This document shows, one piece after another, positions 1 to 14,300 of a stretch of 64,000 bases of DNA. The translations under genes and the position numbers were made by a program. Below the pieces are notes generated by a model. The model saw only the letters and a program-made list of their open reading frames with translations, searched no databases and was not told the DNA's origin. Position 1 is the stretch's first letter. Each line of letters begins with the position of its first letter. The DNA is from Odontesthes bonariensis (lineage: Eukaryota > Chordata > Actinopteri > Atheriniformes > Atherinopsidae), in NCBI RefSeq assembly GCF_027942865.1, contig NC_134517.1:19040009-19104008 (forward strand). The letters are read 5' to 3'.

Positions 1-190
1 AATCTGTGTTTTCCCGTTCGTGTGCGTGTATGACCAGCCTACTTTGCCCCTCGGGACTTCCACTAACGAGGACATGCGTGTAATGAAAGATTCAAAAGAT
101 CTAAAGGGGTCTAAGCAACAGAGAGAACTTCTCTCTCACAGAGTCTACAAATAATAACTGCAGACAGACACTGGAGCACAAAAAATAGAC

Positions 191-215
191 TGTGTGTGTG
201 TGTGTGTGTGTGTGT
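191..215. repeat. (TG)n microsatellite
   Basis: Uninterrupted TG dinucleotide run of about 12 units. Confidence 0.95.
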
Positions 216-1328
216 TTCTAGAGAAATCTGCCTACATATTCCAGTAGGGCCTTCTCTACGACGCCTCTGCACTTCCTCAAACCGTGAGAAAGAGTCCGTG
301 CACTCTCTCAAACACACAGACAGCGTATAAAGCTCGCAGTGAGATCCCACCCTGGATTGAATAATGGATGACCAAGCGATTCAACCGCATTTCAAATGGC
401 CTTTTTCCTTTTCACCTTTTTCAGTGACTGATTAGAAGGCTCCATCGTGACCTTTCAAACACCTATTCGAAGAGAAAAAAAAAAAAAGTCACTTGAAATA
501 TCTCCAAATCTTCCCACAGACTTCCCTGCATCTTGCTGCTATGTGACCTTTTCACAATTAGAACCAACAAACCAAAGATTAGCTGCACTTCACATGCCAA
601 ATGACACCCCCGTTCTTCCAAAGCTACAATCATACCTTTATTCTACTAAATTCTCCCTGATGTGAACCACCAGAAAATTAAATGCTGAAGCCTGGCGAGC
701 GAAAATAAGAGTAACAAAGAGATTCGAATGATTGAAATTCAGATGGCTACGTTGTCGTATAGCCTGCCCACGAAATGAAGTAACGCGTTAAACCAGAGCA
801 CGAATTCACGAATCCATGTAGCAAAACTCAGCTGCAGAGTGGCACCACAGAGACGGCTGTGGCAAACTTTTAGCCTGGGACATCAATAGTCAATTCGGGT
901 CACCAGGCTAGCTCAGGCCCGCAGCTGGAAATGGCCGGCACGTGCGAACAACGGGGACAAAGTCGAGCGACAGCTGAGCGGTTACAGGACACGAGCGGAG
1001 ATGGGCATCTTTTTGTAGCCAATCACAAAAAAAAGCAGCTGTATCTAAAATAGAAGAGAAACAATGGAAGAAAAATGTCTTTTCTTCAATTAAAAATGTG
1101 ACTAATTAAATAAAGTGCAAGACGATGTGCGATGGATAGTTAGATATTTAGAACCTCTGTTGAGTCAGTTCAAGAGTTAAGAGTTTCAAGTTTACTAGTA
1201 AAACGAATCACGTATTTATTCACACCCTTTATGACAACGTTAATTTCCATCCGCATGTTGAAGGAATTTTCCACCAGTCTTGTTTTTATGATGGGCGCCT
1301 GGGACCACCGAGTTAAGTCTTCTCCAGC

Positions 1329-1349
1329 GGGGGGGGGGGGGGGGGGGGG
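1329..1349. repeat. poly-G run
   Basis: Twenty-one consecutive G residues. Its exact length is likely to be unreliable in the assembly. Confidence 0.9.
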
Positions 1350-4300
1350 TCTGTGGCCAAAACATTGCCCATGCCATTAGGGGAAAAAAATAAAATAAAA
1401 TCTATTGAGAAATCTATTGATGGAAAACCGGGATCATTCAGTATGTTCAGGTAGTCAGCTGACCTCTTTCTTTTTTTAAATAGGTATTTAACCAAGCTGA
1501 ACCTTGACTTGACCAACTGAAGCAACCCCAGATAATTTACCTAGTTAACGTGAGGTAGAGACTTCTGTCTGTGCAGGCAGAGTATGTTATATTTAGGGAC
1601 AATCGCAGCTAAATCAGCTAAATCACGCAAACTAAGTCTCCCCTTGCGTTATGACAGAAGCCTTCTTTCACACTGGACTGCAGCGTGTCTCCCTTCCGAC
1701 GACGACATACGGACGTTAGGGGCATCAAAATGGTGTTGATGAGCAGCCAAGTGCTGCTTCTTTGCTCTTCGCACCCGCTGCTGCCCCAGTGCGTCTCGCT
1801 TTTCGAACCATTAGGTAACCACTGCCCGGATACCTGAATTGTGGCACGAGCAGATGTGTGCAGGTATAGGCAATCGAGCGATGTCTTCCACAACCGTTTC
1901 ACAGCTGATGACATGATTCGCTGCATTACTGGAACATCCGGTTACAGGAATGTCAGCACTGTCGCACAGCTAACTTGGCCGAAGGAACACAGAGAAGGAC
2001 ACAGGGTTTTTAACAGGAAATCATGTGTGTGCATTGATTTTAGATAGAGTGGTGCACAGCCGGCAGAGCCGTGGCCGCTCAGTCCTGCCACCACACTGAC
2101 TACACCCCACAGACGGATCATCCTCACATTTCTCTTCATTTCTGACTGAATCTGATGGTTCCTTCCCAGTAGGCCCCGCTGTTTCATTAGGAATCAAAGA
2201 GTGCAATTAGTTCATTTTGTTCCGTCATCACTTGTAAAATGTGAGCGAGAAGCATAAAGGACGAGGAGGAAAGGGGAGGAGAGAAGAACAGCTTTGAAAT
2301 GCAAAGCAAGCTGCTCATTGTTCTTGGCCAGCTGCCTCACCCCCAAAAAAACAAAACCTATGAGTGCTCGTGTGGGTGTGCAAATGTATACGTGCCTTTC
2401 CATCTGCCTGCGCTGGAGGGGTAAAAGCATTCTCTCCGTGATCATACACACAAGCGCTACAGCTGCTTAGGATCATCAAGCCAAGTTATTCACACACATG
2501 GGCAGAAGAATGTGCCTGCTTGGGTGATAGGATGGCAGAAGTCAAGGTAATGGTAGATGACAAGGAGGTAGATTCTAAGGAGATGACACGTGTTGTTTTC
2601 TACTTTCACTTCAAAGCTCAGTCATGATACGGCTGACGTATACAGCACATAATGCCTCTCTGAATGACAAATCTAATTTTAGATTTTAAAGAAAGAAAAA
2701 AGGGTTTCTTGAGTCACCTGTTACTGGGAAATAAACTATTTTCACCAGAAAAAAAAAAACCTCACAAGCAATCGTTTAATTTTTCAAGCTGGAAAAAATT
2801 GTTTGGGGCCAATTAATTGTTCCAAAAAAAGACAAAAGAAAAAAATAAATAAATAAATAAAAGAAAAAAAGAGAGAAATTTGTTTGGTCCAATTATTCTC
2901 CACAGCTGCCTTTTACATCTTTGCTTCACAGGAGCAGGAAATACTCCGGAGTCGCATCTTGTATCTTGTTTTGTTCACAGCACGTCGGCAACAGCAGACG
3001 AGGGTCCCAACCCATCCGCAACGACGACCGTTTTTTGTGTTCCGATATGATACCTCGAGTATTTGAATGCATCCACGCTGCTGAAGAGCGAGTGGAAAGC
3101 AGCACAAATGTCAGCATAAAAGTGCTACTCTGACCGGCACACACACACACGCGTATCTGTAATCCTGCAGAGGATTACCTGCAGCCATCACACCCCGTCT
3201 CATTCAGTCACTTTCCAGGCGCCGTAAAAAGGGTAGCTGTCCAAGTAATCTCTGCGTTAACTCTGCCGAAAATGTTGCGTAAATTTTGCGTTCTCACACA
3301 CAGCCCCTCAGGAACTCGTCTCGGTAATCTCAGGGTCTCAGTCTGCGGGTGAAAATGTCTAAAAGGAAGTGCTTTGAGACCTTTTCCCCATTTACTTGTG
3401 TGTGGTTTAGTTTCTTGTAGCGAACATCTTACACACCTTCTGCTTTCACTCCAGTGTGAGAGCGCAGATGTCCACAACCTTTCCCGTGGACTTCTTGGAC
3501 TGACTCCATGGAAGCACGAGCCGAATCAACCTTCGCTTTACTCTTAAACAGAGCCATTTCACAGCAAGGACGACCTCTCGATCGAGACGACTCCTCATCG
3601 AACAAATAAAACCCTTCAAAATATCCTCGATTATCTACAAATCAACGTAGAATCAAAATGCTAGTTGCGAAAATTTATTTGAGCTACAATACATCTTTTA
3701 AAGCTGGAATATAATTTCAAGATACTGATAATATAAAAAAAACTAACGCCATATTTTTTGCTTCTATATTGCAGACTAACTTAGACTTAACTGATAGCGG
3801 ATGGGTATGATGTTACCAAACAAATTGTGAGCACTGTGGATATGCAAGCTCCTGTCAATACAACACCCACACCATGTAAGATAGGTAGAACAGGTATAGG
3901 GCTTGGGACTGGACTTATTCTTTGCTTATGTGTCACGGTCCAGTGGTTTCTGCCAAGGCCCAGTAGAGAGAGCCTCACCCTACTGACACACATCCTGATC
4001 ACGTCACAGTCCTACAGCTCAATCCACATTCCTGGGCAGTCATTTTCACAAGCCTCCATCCAGCACGGTCTATTAAAAAAAATTGAATTTAGTCTAGTAA
4101 CATACAAGTGTAATGCAGTTTTTTTTGTGTTTTTTTTAAACCATAGTAGTTCGCATCAGAAACAGATTTCCATGAGACGAAGTCGAATAGGGAACCTGTA
4201 GCGCCCATGCATTTATCAAATGCTGTAAAATCCCCGTTTTCAAATAGAATAATTTGGTTTCAAAGCATGCAGAGGGTCAGTGAGCTTTTTTTGTCGTTCT

Positions 4301-4738
4301 TCTGAAAGAGTGGCAGACATGCCATATAGCCTAGAACCAATTAAATCTGACAGGAGGTGTATGGAGCTGAGCAGACTCCCCGTGCTCAGCTGATAGGCCA
4401 AGTCAGTCGCGTGGCTTCATCTCCGCAGCCACCGTAACTTCACGAGCAGGACACTCGGCGTGACGCTCCTCAGCCCGTCGCCACGTCTAATTTCGACACG
4501 GCCCCACGGAAATGGGACCGGTAAAAATCAGTCCTTTCGAGGGCCGCGTCAGTTTCGCCCGAGTCAACTACGGACGCACCTTCCGCTTCTACTCTTGCGT
4601 AACGGACCGGCCCCATCGCTTTAACCCCATTACGCATAGGGTTGGTGCTGTGTAGTAATGCCACCGTGAGATCTAATCTACATTGAAATGGTCAATAATC
4701 AGACCGGATCTGCGGTAACAGGAGTGGACTCGGTTTTA

Positions 4739-6029
<1,291 letters not shown>

Positions 6030-6291
6030 TGACGTAACCCATAGAGGAGAATAGGAAAACAGAGAACACGCATACGTTGAATCTGGGGTGGCCTATTCAT
6101 CCAATCAGAGATGGTATCCTTCAAAAAGGGGCGTCACCCAGGTTTATTTGGTCCAATAAGAATGCAGCGTTTCAGCACCACATGGCAGTACTCGCTCGGC
6201 ACCGCCTTCGCCACTTCAAAGGCTTTTTCCCGTGCCGCGGCGGGGACAACGGGCGGAGCTGCTCTCAGGATTGATGACTTCGTCAACCAAT
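6030..6291 (-). promoter_or_regulatory. gsk3b: Candidate gsk3b promoter (CRE, three CCAAT boxes, GC box)
   Basis: The interval has a CRE-like TGACGTAA at 6030-6037, CCAAT boxes at 6101-6105, 6153-6157 and 6287-6291, and a GGGCGG box at 6251-6256. The clustering, raised GC and position about 0.9-1.1 kb upstream of the gsk3b ATG suit a TATA-less housekeeping promoter driving minus-strand transcription. These short motifs are also common by chance, so only the cluster carries weight. Confidence 0.4.
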
Positions 6292-7815
6292 GGAGCTCCA
6301 AAATCAGGCTGTCAGTTCAAAATGCCCCAGCTGTCACAGAGCACCGGTGGTCATGCAGCACTGTTGCTATGTTAGTCACAAAAAAAAATATCCTTTACCT
6401 CCTCTTGCCACACTTTTTCACGCGGCCCTCTGGCACATGCGGTTACTTGGTGTTGTGTTGCCCGGTATTTCTAATTAAGTGCGTGCACATGTGTGCAAAG
6501 CTATCCTGACAGTATTGCTCTTGATCCAGGATTATTTCAGACCCCTTACCACACCTTACATTTTACATTTCAACAATTTTTCACAGTTCCACTCTAAATA
6601 TTTTAAATCAAAAATAAGATGAAAATGTATTGTACATGCTCTCTTTTCATTTAAAGTACTGCTATTTATGATCATGACTATTATCAAATTTCAGTCCCCT
6701 AACTACCCTGTTTTTTTTTGTTGTTTTTTTTGCATTATGCATACACTGCATTCAGACAGTTTTGTTCTTCTATCAAATTTTTGTTTTTTCATTCATAAAT
6801 TATTAGACTTATCTCATTTCTTTTTATTGATATGGACCTTTTGTAAGGGCAATTGTTGTATTGCACGAAGATAATAAACCTGAACATTTCACTTATAGTC
6901 ATGTTATATACATACACATATACAAAAATGACTATTGTGAACAATCATTTTGGAGTATATATGTGTTCTTCACATTTGCTGATAGTTCTGTAATCACTGT
7001 GTGAATTTCAAGTGATTAAGAAACACTTCAAAAGCTATTAATGTATATTGGTCCAGATCAATCAACAGAACTGGCCATAAACTTGTAACCATAAAATCAA
7101 AATTATTCACAGGTTGTAACTGATCTGTGACACATTAAATATCATTAAAGCAAGTGGTGCCATGAGTTCCTCTGACCTTTGTACAGTAGCCCATGTTGCA
7201 CATGCTCCAATGTGAATTCCAGCGCTATGTGACTTATTTCATGATTTGCATGATGGTTTAGATGTAAATGTTGGTTTTTTTCCCCTCAACAGCTTATCTC
7301 ACGCAGAATGCAGGTATCTCATCTTCACAGGCAAGTCTTTCCTCCCTCACGGTGATCAGTGGGCAGGCGGTCTGTCTTTTGTGGGATCTATTTATACCTT
7401 TTTTTGGTGTGTTTTTCGTATCAAAGGGAGTTTCTCTGAGGCTGCCCCTCAACATTGCACATGCTGAATAGAGATCTGCAGCATTTCAAAAACAGGCAGC
7501 TGAGCAGAAGTAATGCAAGACTGTTTTCTCTTCACCTCCCCCGGCGAACACACATTTCCCCATTAGTGAAAGGAAAAAATATCGAAAGACTGCACGGGTG
7601 CAAAGCCAAGGGTAACTCAGAAAAGACTTATATAAAAGAAGACAGGAGGGAGTTTCTGTCAGTGCTGCGGGAATTTTCTGAAAACTACTGAATCTGTCTT
7701 CATTAATGGGTTTAGTCATGATGAAAGTCACGTGACATTAAAGCTGGCAAATATTCTTATACTATGAAAATATTGATTTCAACATGGAAAGGTCCTTTTA
7801 GAATTTTAGTGCCCC

Positions 7816-7847
7816 AAGTTAAGGCTTTAGCCTTAAAGCCTTAACTT
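7816..7847. repeat. Perfect inverted repeat (13-bp arms, 6-base loop)
   Basis: The left arm AAGTTAAGGCTTT (7816-7828) and right arm AAAGCCTTAACTT (7835-7847) are exact reverse complements around AGCCTT. A further CTTAAGCCTTAA follows immediately. Confidence 0.9.
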
Positions 7848-7889
7848 AAGCCTTAATATATATATATAGTATATATAAAAAGATGGATG

Positions 7890-8130
7890 GACAAGGTGAA
7901 GCCAGTGTCCATAAACCTTCATTATTTTTTCAGGCCAGTAGGGGGCGACTCCTTGATTGCAAAAAAAAGAAGTAAATTACCTTTTAATGTCTCTAAATGA
8001 CTACCTATCAATTGATTTCTACCCCCCAAATGGTTACAGTCTCAGTTTTGAGCTTCATTTCGTCTTGAATACAGCTGGATGTTTATTTTTTAAATTATGA
8101 TCCCGATTGAGGACAAAATAAACTATAAAA
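7890..8130. repeat. Short dispersed fish repeat ('CCAG(T/C)AGGGGGCGACTCC' family)
   Basis: A core GGCCAGTAGGGGGCGACTCC is followed by a purine-rich AAAAAAAAGAAGTAA stretch, then sequence about taking root on 'tcatttcg...aatacagctggatg'. I recognise this arrangement as a short non-coding repeat scattered through many teleost genomes. The family name and exact ends are not known to me. Confidence 0.5.
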
Positions 8131-8869
8131 CAGGATATTTCTTGATCAGAATCATAGCTCGATTGTCAAGTACAGTAGATTAAAGCTCAAAGCATTGTTC
8201 CAAACCAGTAGTCCACAATCCACCATGTGACATCACTGCATCTACATCCACCTTTTAATGCAGTCTGTTGTGAAGCTTCGCTGTCAGAACCTTCCACGGT
8301 CTGTGTGGTCAGTAAATTTGTGGTAACGTGACTTTGTCCCCGCATGCATGTTCGATGAAAGAAAACAACAATGCTCAGTTCAAAACTAAAATCATAAGGG
8401 CGCTTCAATGGCATCTTTTAGTAAGTCTTTAGAAGGTTCTGTCAAATGGAGGAGGCTTTTGTATCAATTAATGCATGAATAATCTATAGGCTTTACGTAT
8501 AGCTTAGAATCTGCACTTTGTGGCAGGGAAGTACTCGTCCAGTCTTGATTCACTGATTTATTTGTTGTACTCAAAGCAGGAAATGGGGGCAGGCCTTTAA
8601 GTTTTTTTTTTGTTTTGTTTTTTTACTTTAAGAGCCCCTTAGTCTCTTGGAAATCTGATGTCAGTTTATAATTTTGTTGATGCACAAACACAGCTTTATT
8701 AGGAATATTATTACTTAGGTTCAAGTCATCTTGTATTTTAGGCACTTTTCTGAAAGCCTGAATGATGGTTCATAAAAATGTGGACGAAAGTAAATTGGCG
8801 GTGTATAAAACATTTATCATCCTTCAGGTTTAAAAAAAAAATAATAATAAAGCCAATATGCAGGTGCCT

Positions 8870-8925
8870 TAAACCTACATTTGACTTAATGGCCAGCAGG
8901 GGGAGACTCCTGGTGTCCATGGGAA
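8870..8925. repeat. Partial second copy of the same dispersed repeat
   Basis: ATGGCCAGCAGGGGGAGACT followed by CCTGGTGTCC resembles the core of the copy at 7890-8130. It is diverged and truncated. Confidence 0.4.
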
Positions 8926-9974
8926 AAAGGACATTGTCCTATTGAGTTGATGTGGTTGACATGTGACTAACCGACTGGCAAAAAATATATTTCCAAGATG
9001 CAACAAGGCGATGGCAACGAGGCTTCCAAACAGTGAAGGTTAAAGTCACTTGTTTTGTGCATTTCATGGTGCAGAGCTTCTCAGACTTGAGCTGAGGAAG
9101 AATCTCTATCAACCCGGAAAGGACACTTGGAAACTCCGATGAAATCCTCAACTGGCTCATCTGAACAAAAACAGACACAGTGTGAGTAAAGTAGAGCTTC
9201 TTTTTAAAGGGCAAGACTTTTAATTTGAACGTCAGCAAGTCGTTCTCTCCCTCTGTCTCTCACACACACACACAATGGACACATTCCATAACTGTGACAT
9301 TTACATATAAATACTAATTAATCAGGCAGGGGTCAGCACCAAGATTTGATGCTGTGACAGTATAATGATGGTGTGGCATGGACCAAACCTTTCAAAAATG
9401 CTGTACTGTACTGTAGGGCATTGGGCCATCACAATATTTTATGCACGTAAAAGTGTATGTCAGTGAATGCAAAAACAGTAAAAAAAGACAAAAAAAAAAT
9501 CACTTTTTACACCAAAAACATTAAGAAATAAATATTAAAATAAATATAACATTTGTACAATAGTTAAAAGAGACATTTTATAACATTTTCTCAAATGATA
9601 TTTGTGTCATCATCTAGTGGAAAATTAATTCAAGTTGTATGATTAAAACCCTTTTCTAAAAGTAAAGAATGTTTTATCTGACAGAAGAAACTCACAAATA
9701 ATGCCCTAAGTAATATCAAAATCGATTCAGCATTGTGTGCCATTGAGCTAAAAGTTTTCACAATTCTAAAGATCCTAGGAATAAAAGAACATCTCACTGT
9801 TCTGTGATGCAAGATTCAAGAATAAAGTTTCTCTCTTCATACAGAAGGAGAAAAACGAGCTCCCGTTATAAAAGCACATCGGCTGTATACACAATGGTTG
9901 ATGTGTTCTCTTCTCTAAGCGCCTGTGGATTTGGTGGAAATGGACCAATACAGTAAAGTGCAGTAAACATTTTT

Positions 9975-11330
9975 TCATACAAAAGTGGGTTTGATGTCGT
10001 CTTTGAACACCACAGGGCGCGAAGAGCGATAGAGGCTTGTATAGCCGTCATACTCGCTGTCAGAGGAGTCTGAGGAGCTGTCTGAGCACAGGAGTGAGCC
10101 TCGCTGCAGGCAAGAGTTACAGTAAGGGCGGTGGTAGTAGCAATAATCTGTAGAGCTGCTAGAGTCTGAGTCCCAATATCCACTGGAGTCTCTAATGTGT
10201 TGATGATGCTGCTCGCTCTCACCACCCTCCTCCACGTCACGTGGAGCTGCACATCTGTGGGACCTTGAAACACATCTTTGGCATTTTCCCATTACTTCCT
10301 GCCCGTCTGCACCGTCCTCCCTCTCCTCCTCCTCATTTTCTAGCCCGGGGTCATTGTTGTGGTCATGGGAAATCATTTCATCCACAGAGATAGAATTTGG
10401 ATTTTGTCGTTCACAATTGCCTCTTTTCTTTCTGCATCTGGAAACATCTGATCCTGTGTAGAAGCAGGGAGGGGGCAAGGCTCTTCTGCTGGAGTGAAAG
10501 GGCGGCCGTCGTTTTCTCATCACATAGGGGGAGATGCTGGGGTAGCGGAAGAGGACGGGAGGATGAGGGGAGCAGGGCGACCGCAGGGACAGAGGGGACA
10601 GTGTGCTCAGTTTCAGCAGGGAAGGTGCCCTGGATGTTTGACTGGGAGATCGAAGTGTTGTCTCCGTGACTGCATCCACGCTCAGCTCCTGGAGGATCTC
10701 CTGCAGCTGTTCACTGCTAACAAAACCAGTTGGTCTGGTGTTTGGTCCCATTTGAAGTGTTAGGCCACCATGCCTGACAAATGTTTCACCCTGAGGGGGT
10801 TTTACTCCTCTATGGGCCTGTAGAGAGTTGACAAAGTGAACTGTCTCCTCTGCTGTCCTGCCTGGAAATTTAAAGGGCACAGGTTGCTTGACATCCCCCG
10901 CTGCCCTGGAATCAGCCGCGTACCTGTGTGCAGGGCCAGTGTTAGGAACATCTCTCTGGATTTCATTCGTGTAAACATCTTCATGGAGGCTAGATGGAAC
11001 AGAAACAGAAGCTGAGGAGTTTGGAATAGAGGAAGGCTTAGAGGAAGGCTTAGAGGATGGCGCAATGGCGTTTGATGAAGCAGGAGCAGGGGGGAGGTGA
11101 GGAGAGAGAATAGGGGGTGAGAGTCTGGATTTGGGGTCTCCCTGAGATAAAGAGGAGGAAGAGGGGGCTTCAGACTGAAGCTCAGTGTTCTGAGTGGAGG
11201 AGGAGTTGAGGTTAGTGGCAGAGGAGTCCACATCCTGCTCCTCGAGAGGCTGGCTTGCGGTCATGAGTCGCAGGAGTTTGTCCTTGGCGTTGTTCACCTG
11301 CTCCTGAAGACTGTCAATCGCAGCGTTCTT
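9975..11330 (-). CDS. gpr156: gpr156 coding exon 9 (coiled coil and cytoplasmic tail)
   Basis: Residues 379-829, ending at a TGA stop (complement 9975-9977). It starts after a ttttcag acceptor with KNAAIDSLQEQVNNAKDKLL, the conserved coiled coil. The rest is low-complexity Ser/Pro-rich sequence with conserved islands: LQEILQELSV, SPYVMRKRR, YCYYHRPYC and the terminal VFKDDIKPTFV. A conserved C-terminus in an otherwise fast-evolving tail suggests a partner-binding site (inference). Confidence 0.95.
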   Translation of the reverse strand, partial: KNAAIDSLQEQVNNAKDKLLRLMTASQPLEEQDVDSSATNLNSSSTQNTELQSEAPSSSSLSQGDPKSRLSPPILSPHLPPAPASSNAIAPSSKPSSKPSSIPNSSASVSVPSSLHEDVYTNEIQRDVPNTGPAHRYAADSRAAGDVKQPVPFKFPGRTAEETVHFVNSLQAHRGVKPPQGETFVRHGGLTLQMGPNTRPTGFVSSEQLQEILQELSVDAVTETTLRSPSQTSRAPSLLKLSTLSPLSLRSPCSPHPPVLFRYPSISPYVMRKRRPPFHSSRRALPPPCFYTGSDVSRCRKKRGNCERQNPNSISVDEMISHDHNNDPGLENEEEEREDGADGQEVMGKCQRCVSRSHRCAAPRDVEEGGESEQHHQHIRDSSGYWDSDSSSSTDYCYYHRPYCNSCLQRGSLLCSDSSSDSSDSEYDGYTSLYRSSRPVVFKDDIKPTFV

Positions 11331-14300
11331 CTGAAAATTGCGAAGAAAACAATAGAGACATGAACATTTGGAGACATACAGAGAAAACGTGCAAGCTTCC
11401 TGCAGTTATTACAAGGAATAACACAAAGGGAAATGGAAAACAAAACGGTGACAGTCAATCAATCAATTTTCAGGAGAAAATTCAGAATCTAAGTTTCCAC
11501 AAAGTCAAATTTCTTTTGATACTTTTCCGTTTTAATGATAGATAACAAATTATTTAAAAACTAAAAAAAAAAAAAAGCTAAGAAACAATACATTACCTCA
11601 CTCAGCATTTTTTTCATGGAGCTGTTCTCCCCCAGCAGGTAGTAGATCTCATCCTGGCTGTACACTGATGGCTGGCTCTTACTGGGGCTGCTGAAGTACT
11701 TGGCCATCTGACTCGGGTTGTTCTGATCTTCCTCGAACTGCCGCCACTGGGTCAGCTGCATGGTGGCAAGTTAGATATTTCAGAATTTAGGGAAAAAAAA
11801 TCTATATCTTAGACCAAATCAGCACAACTAGATAGAGTACTCTCTCCAGCAGAAGATATTACCAGCACAATTTGTCTGAAATTTGAGCAGGTGTGTTGGA
11901 GCGCACTGCTTATTGTTCAAATATTTAACTTCCTCCTCAGTGGAGATGCATTCCTTTACCGTAACATAAACCCTCTGCGTGAGTCTCAGAAAGTCATAAA
12001 GCTGTTTGCAGCAGTTTAAAAAGTATTGACTCACAGGAACCCTTTGTGTGAGTCATACTCTACTGACAGACATGGAAAACTGAAACACGTATGGAAGCTT
12101 CAGGTGTCAGTATAAGAGTCCTGCAGAGAATTTATTGGTTTCAGCCTAACAAAAAGAGAACGTCATGCACGTGGTCGTCATCCATCTGTCATGTGTCTCC
12201 CGATAGTTTCGGGCCGTCTGATTTTTTTCATTCATCTGTGATGACAGCTCTCGCAAAAAGGTTCCTTTCGCTTGTGTTTTTACAACAAGAAATGCTTCAG
12301 ATGTCATCGGAAGCGAGCGGATGCCAGAGGTGTTTTTCCAAGAATAAAGAGAGGATCCTTAACACTATTTAAAGCAAGCAACGAGCATGTTTCGCTCATA
12401 AAACAAATTCAGTCTGTTGGTGTTTTTCTCGAACCTGAGGCACGAACAGCACGCAGTTGGTGGCCAGCGTGCAGATGAAGATGGCTCCAGCCACAATGCT
12501 GTAGACCAGGTTGGGCCAGGACTGCAGGAAGATGGACGCAGGGACGACGACAGCAGAGGAGAAGGTGACGAGGGTGACAGCTGTTAAGATGGTGGGAGAC
12601 TGGTTGACTGGGGGATGGCTGACGTTGCTGGTCAGTCCGGCCAGATAAGTGCCGTAGAGGAGAAGACAACCCTAAAGAGAGAAGTTCCAGGAAAATACAG
12701 GAAATTAAAATCAGGAAAACAGGAAGTTGTTTTGTTCTGATTGTTTCAAGTGATCAATAGACTATGAAACAAAGTAGTCTTGCTACTAAACAAGCTATAT
12801 TGTTTGATTGTTTTTGTTTTTTTCATGTGAAATTAGCATACATTACCTTTAAAAAAATGCCTCTCTTAAACCGGGAGATAAAATAAAAAGATGAGAATAG
12901 ATTTAGATAAACCTTTACCATATTTACATGCAGCCGGGGAGGGGGTGGGTCTATAGTGCTATAGATATCTACGTATATGCTAAAACTTGTTAGTCAAAAA
13001 TGTCAAAAGAAAAAAAAAGTGGCAAGAACTTTGAGCCTTTAACAAATTCATTTTTCGACTCGGGAATGTGTGCAAACCGACTACATTTTGATATGCAAAA
13101 TGGATCATTTGCAAATCAAAGCCTAACACATCAATGACACTTAACAGAAAGAGCAGGTGTCTTAAATAAGTACGTTACTGACAATGACCCGACAAAAATG
13201 TAATAAGTTCATTCTTGTAAAAAAAAAGAAACTAGAGACAAGAAATTTGTACTTCAAGGATTGTCAAAAAAGCCTTCAAGCACTACAGATCAGACTTGCC
13301 AGTTTTTTTATTACCTTGGACATGCAGCTGTGTTCATTGCATTCATTATAACCATAGAAAGTATTTGTAAGTCTACAAATTCCTTTATTTACATCAAACT
13401 ATTCTAAGAAGGTCATTTGGCTCTGTAGATATTTGTTCCCGGGTTTGTTATGGAACAAAGTGTGCTTGAAGTACATATTAAAAAAACACAGTACAAAAAA
13501 AACCTAGGTATGACGTTCTTATTTATGAACAAAATAATCTGAAAGCAATGATTTATAATATTTCATAATTGTACTGGATTTGAACATAGACTGAATAGAG
13601 AGGACTTACCTTCTGGACGGCAATAACGATGACCCACATATGTGAGTATAGAGAAGAACAAGAGTCCAGCTGAGACAACGAGTAGGAAATGTCTCTCTCC
13701 ATCACCTACACAAATGGAAACCATAAACAATTTGAAAGCCAAACTTTTTTTTTTTTTTTTTTGACAGTTTCACAAACATTTATAATTTATGACAATTATA
13801 TCTAGGAAAAAGTGAGAAAAATCTTGCTTTCCAGCAGTTTCAGACAAATCAAATTATTGGAACGCAAAAAGCCATACAGGGGGAATTATGATTCAGTAGT
13901 AGTCTTCTGATTGTTGGTAATTACTGTTGGTAATTGTACCTTGACAACTGCTCCCACAGATCGTGAACACCTGACAGGGTCAGTGAGGTTCCAGGCGGTG
14001 AGAACCAGGATGTCGACCAGGATCAGCAGAGCCACCATGCCAATCAGCTGGATGTCGCGTATGATCTGAGACGTAAAAATAAGTCACTCTGTGAACAAAT
14101 TCCTTTCATCCGCACAGTGTTTCCATCCAGAAGCAGACACTCGATGAAGAGAATGCAGTGGCACAGTGAGGATATTTATAGAAAACACAAAAGAGCTCAC
14201 AGAGATTATGAACTAAGGCTAAATTTTTATACTTTCTAAAGATTTTTGCAGGTATTTTAAGTTGCTGAGAGCAATAAGTGCATAAGGACTCTTAAAACTG

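Larger units (their letters stand above)
6292..9974. other. Intergenic region between gsk3b and gpr156
   Basis: AT-rich DNA with no supportable coding exon. It contains two copies of a short dispersed fish repeat (about 7890-8130 and 8870-8925), a perfect hairpin at 7816-7847 and a short AT run near 7856. The part nearest 9974 should be the gpr156 3' UTR. I see no convincing canonical polyadenylation signal close to the stop codon. Confidence 0.6.

Noticed and set aside
9000..9190. Acceptor-like ttttgttcag followed by an open minus-strand frame, possible extra exon downstream of gpr156
   Set aside because: gpr156 already ends with its conserved C-terminus at 9975, and the frame has no recognisable homology.
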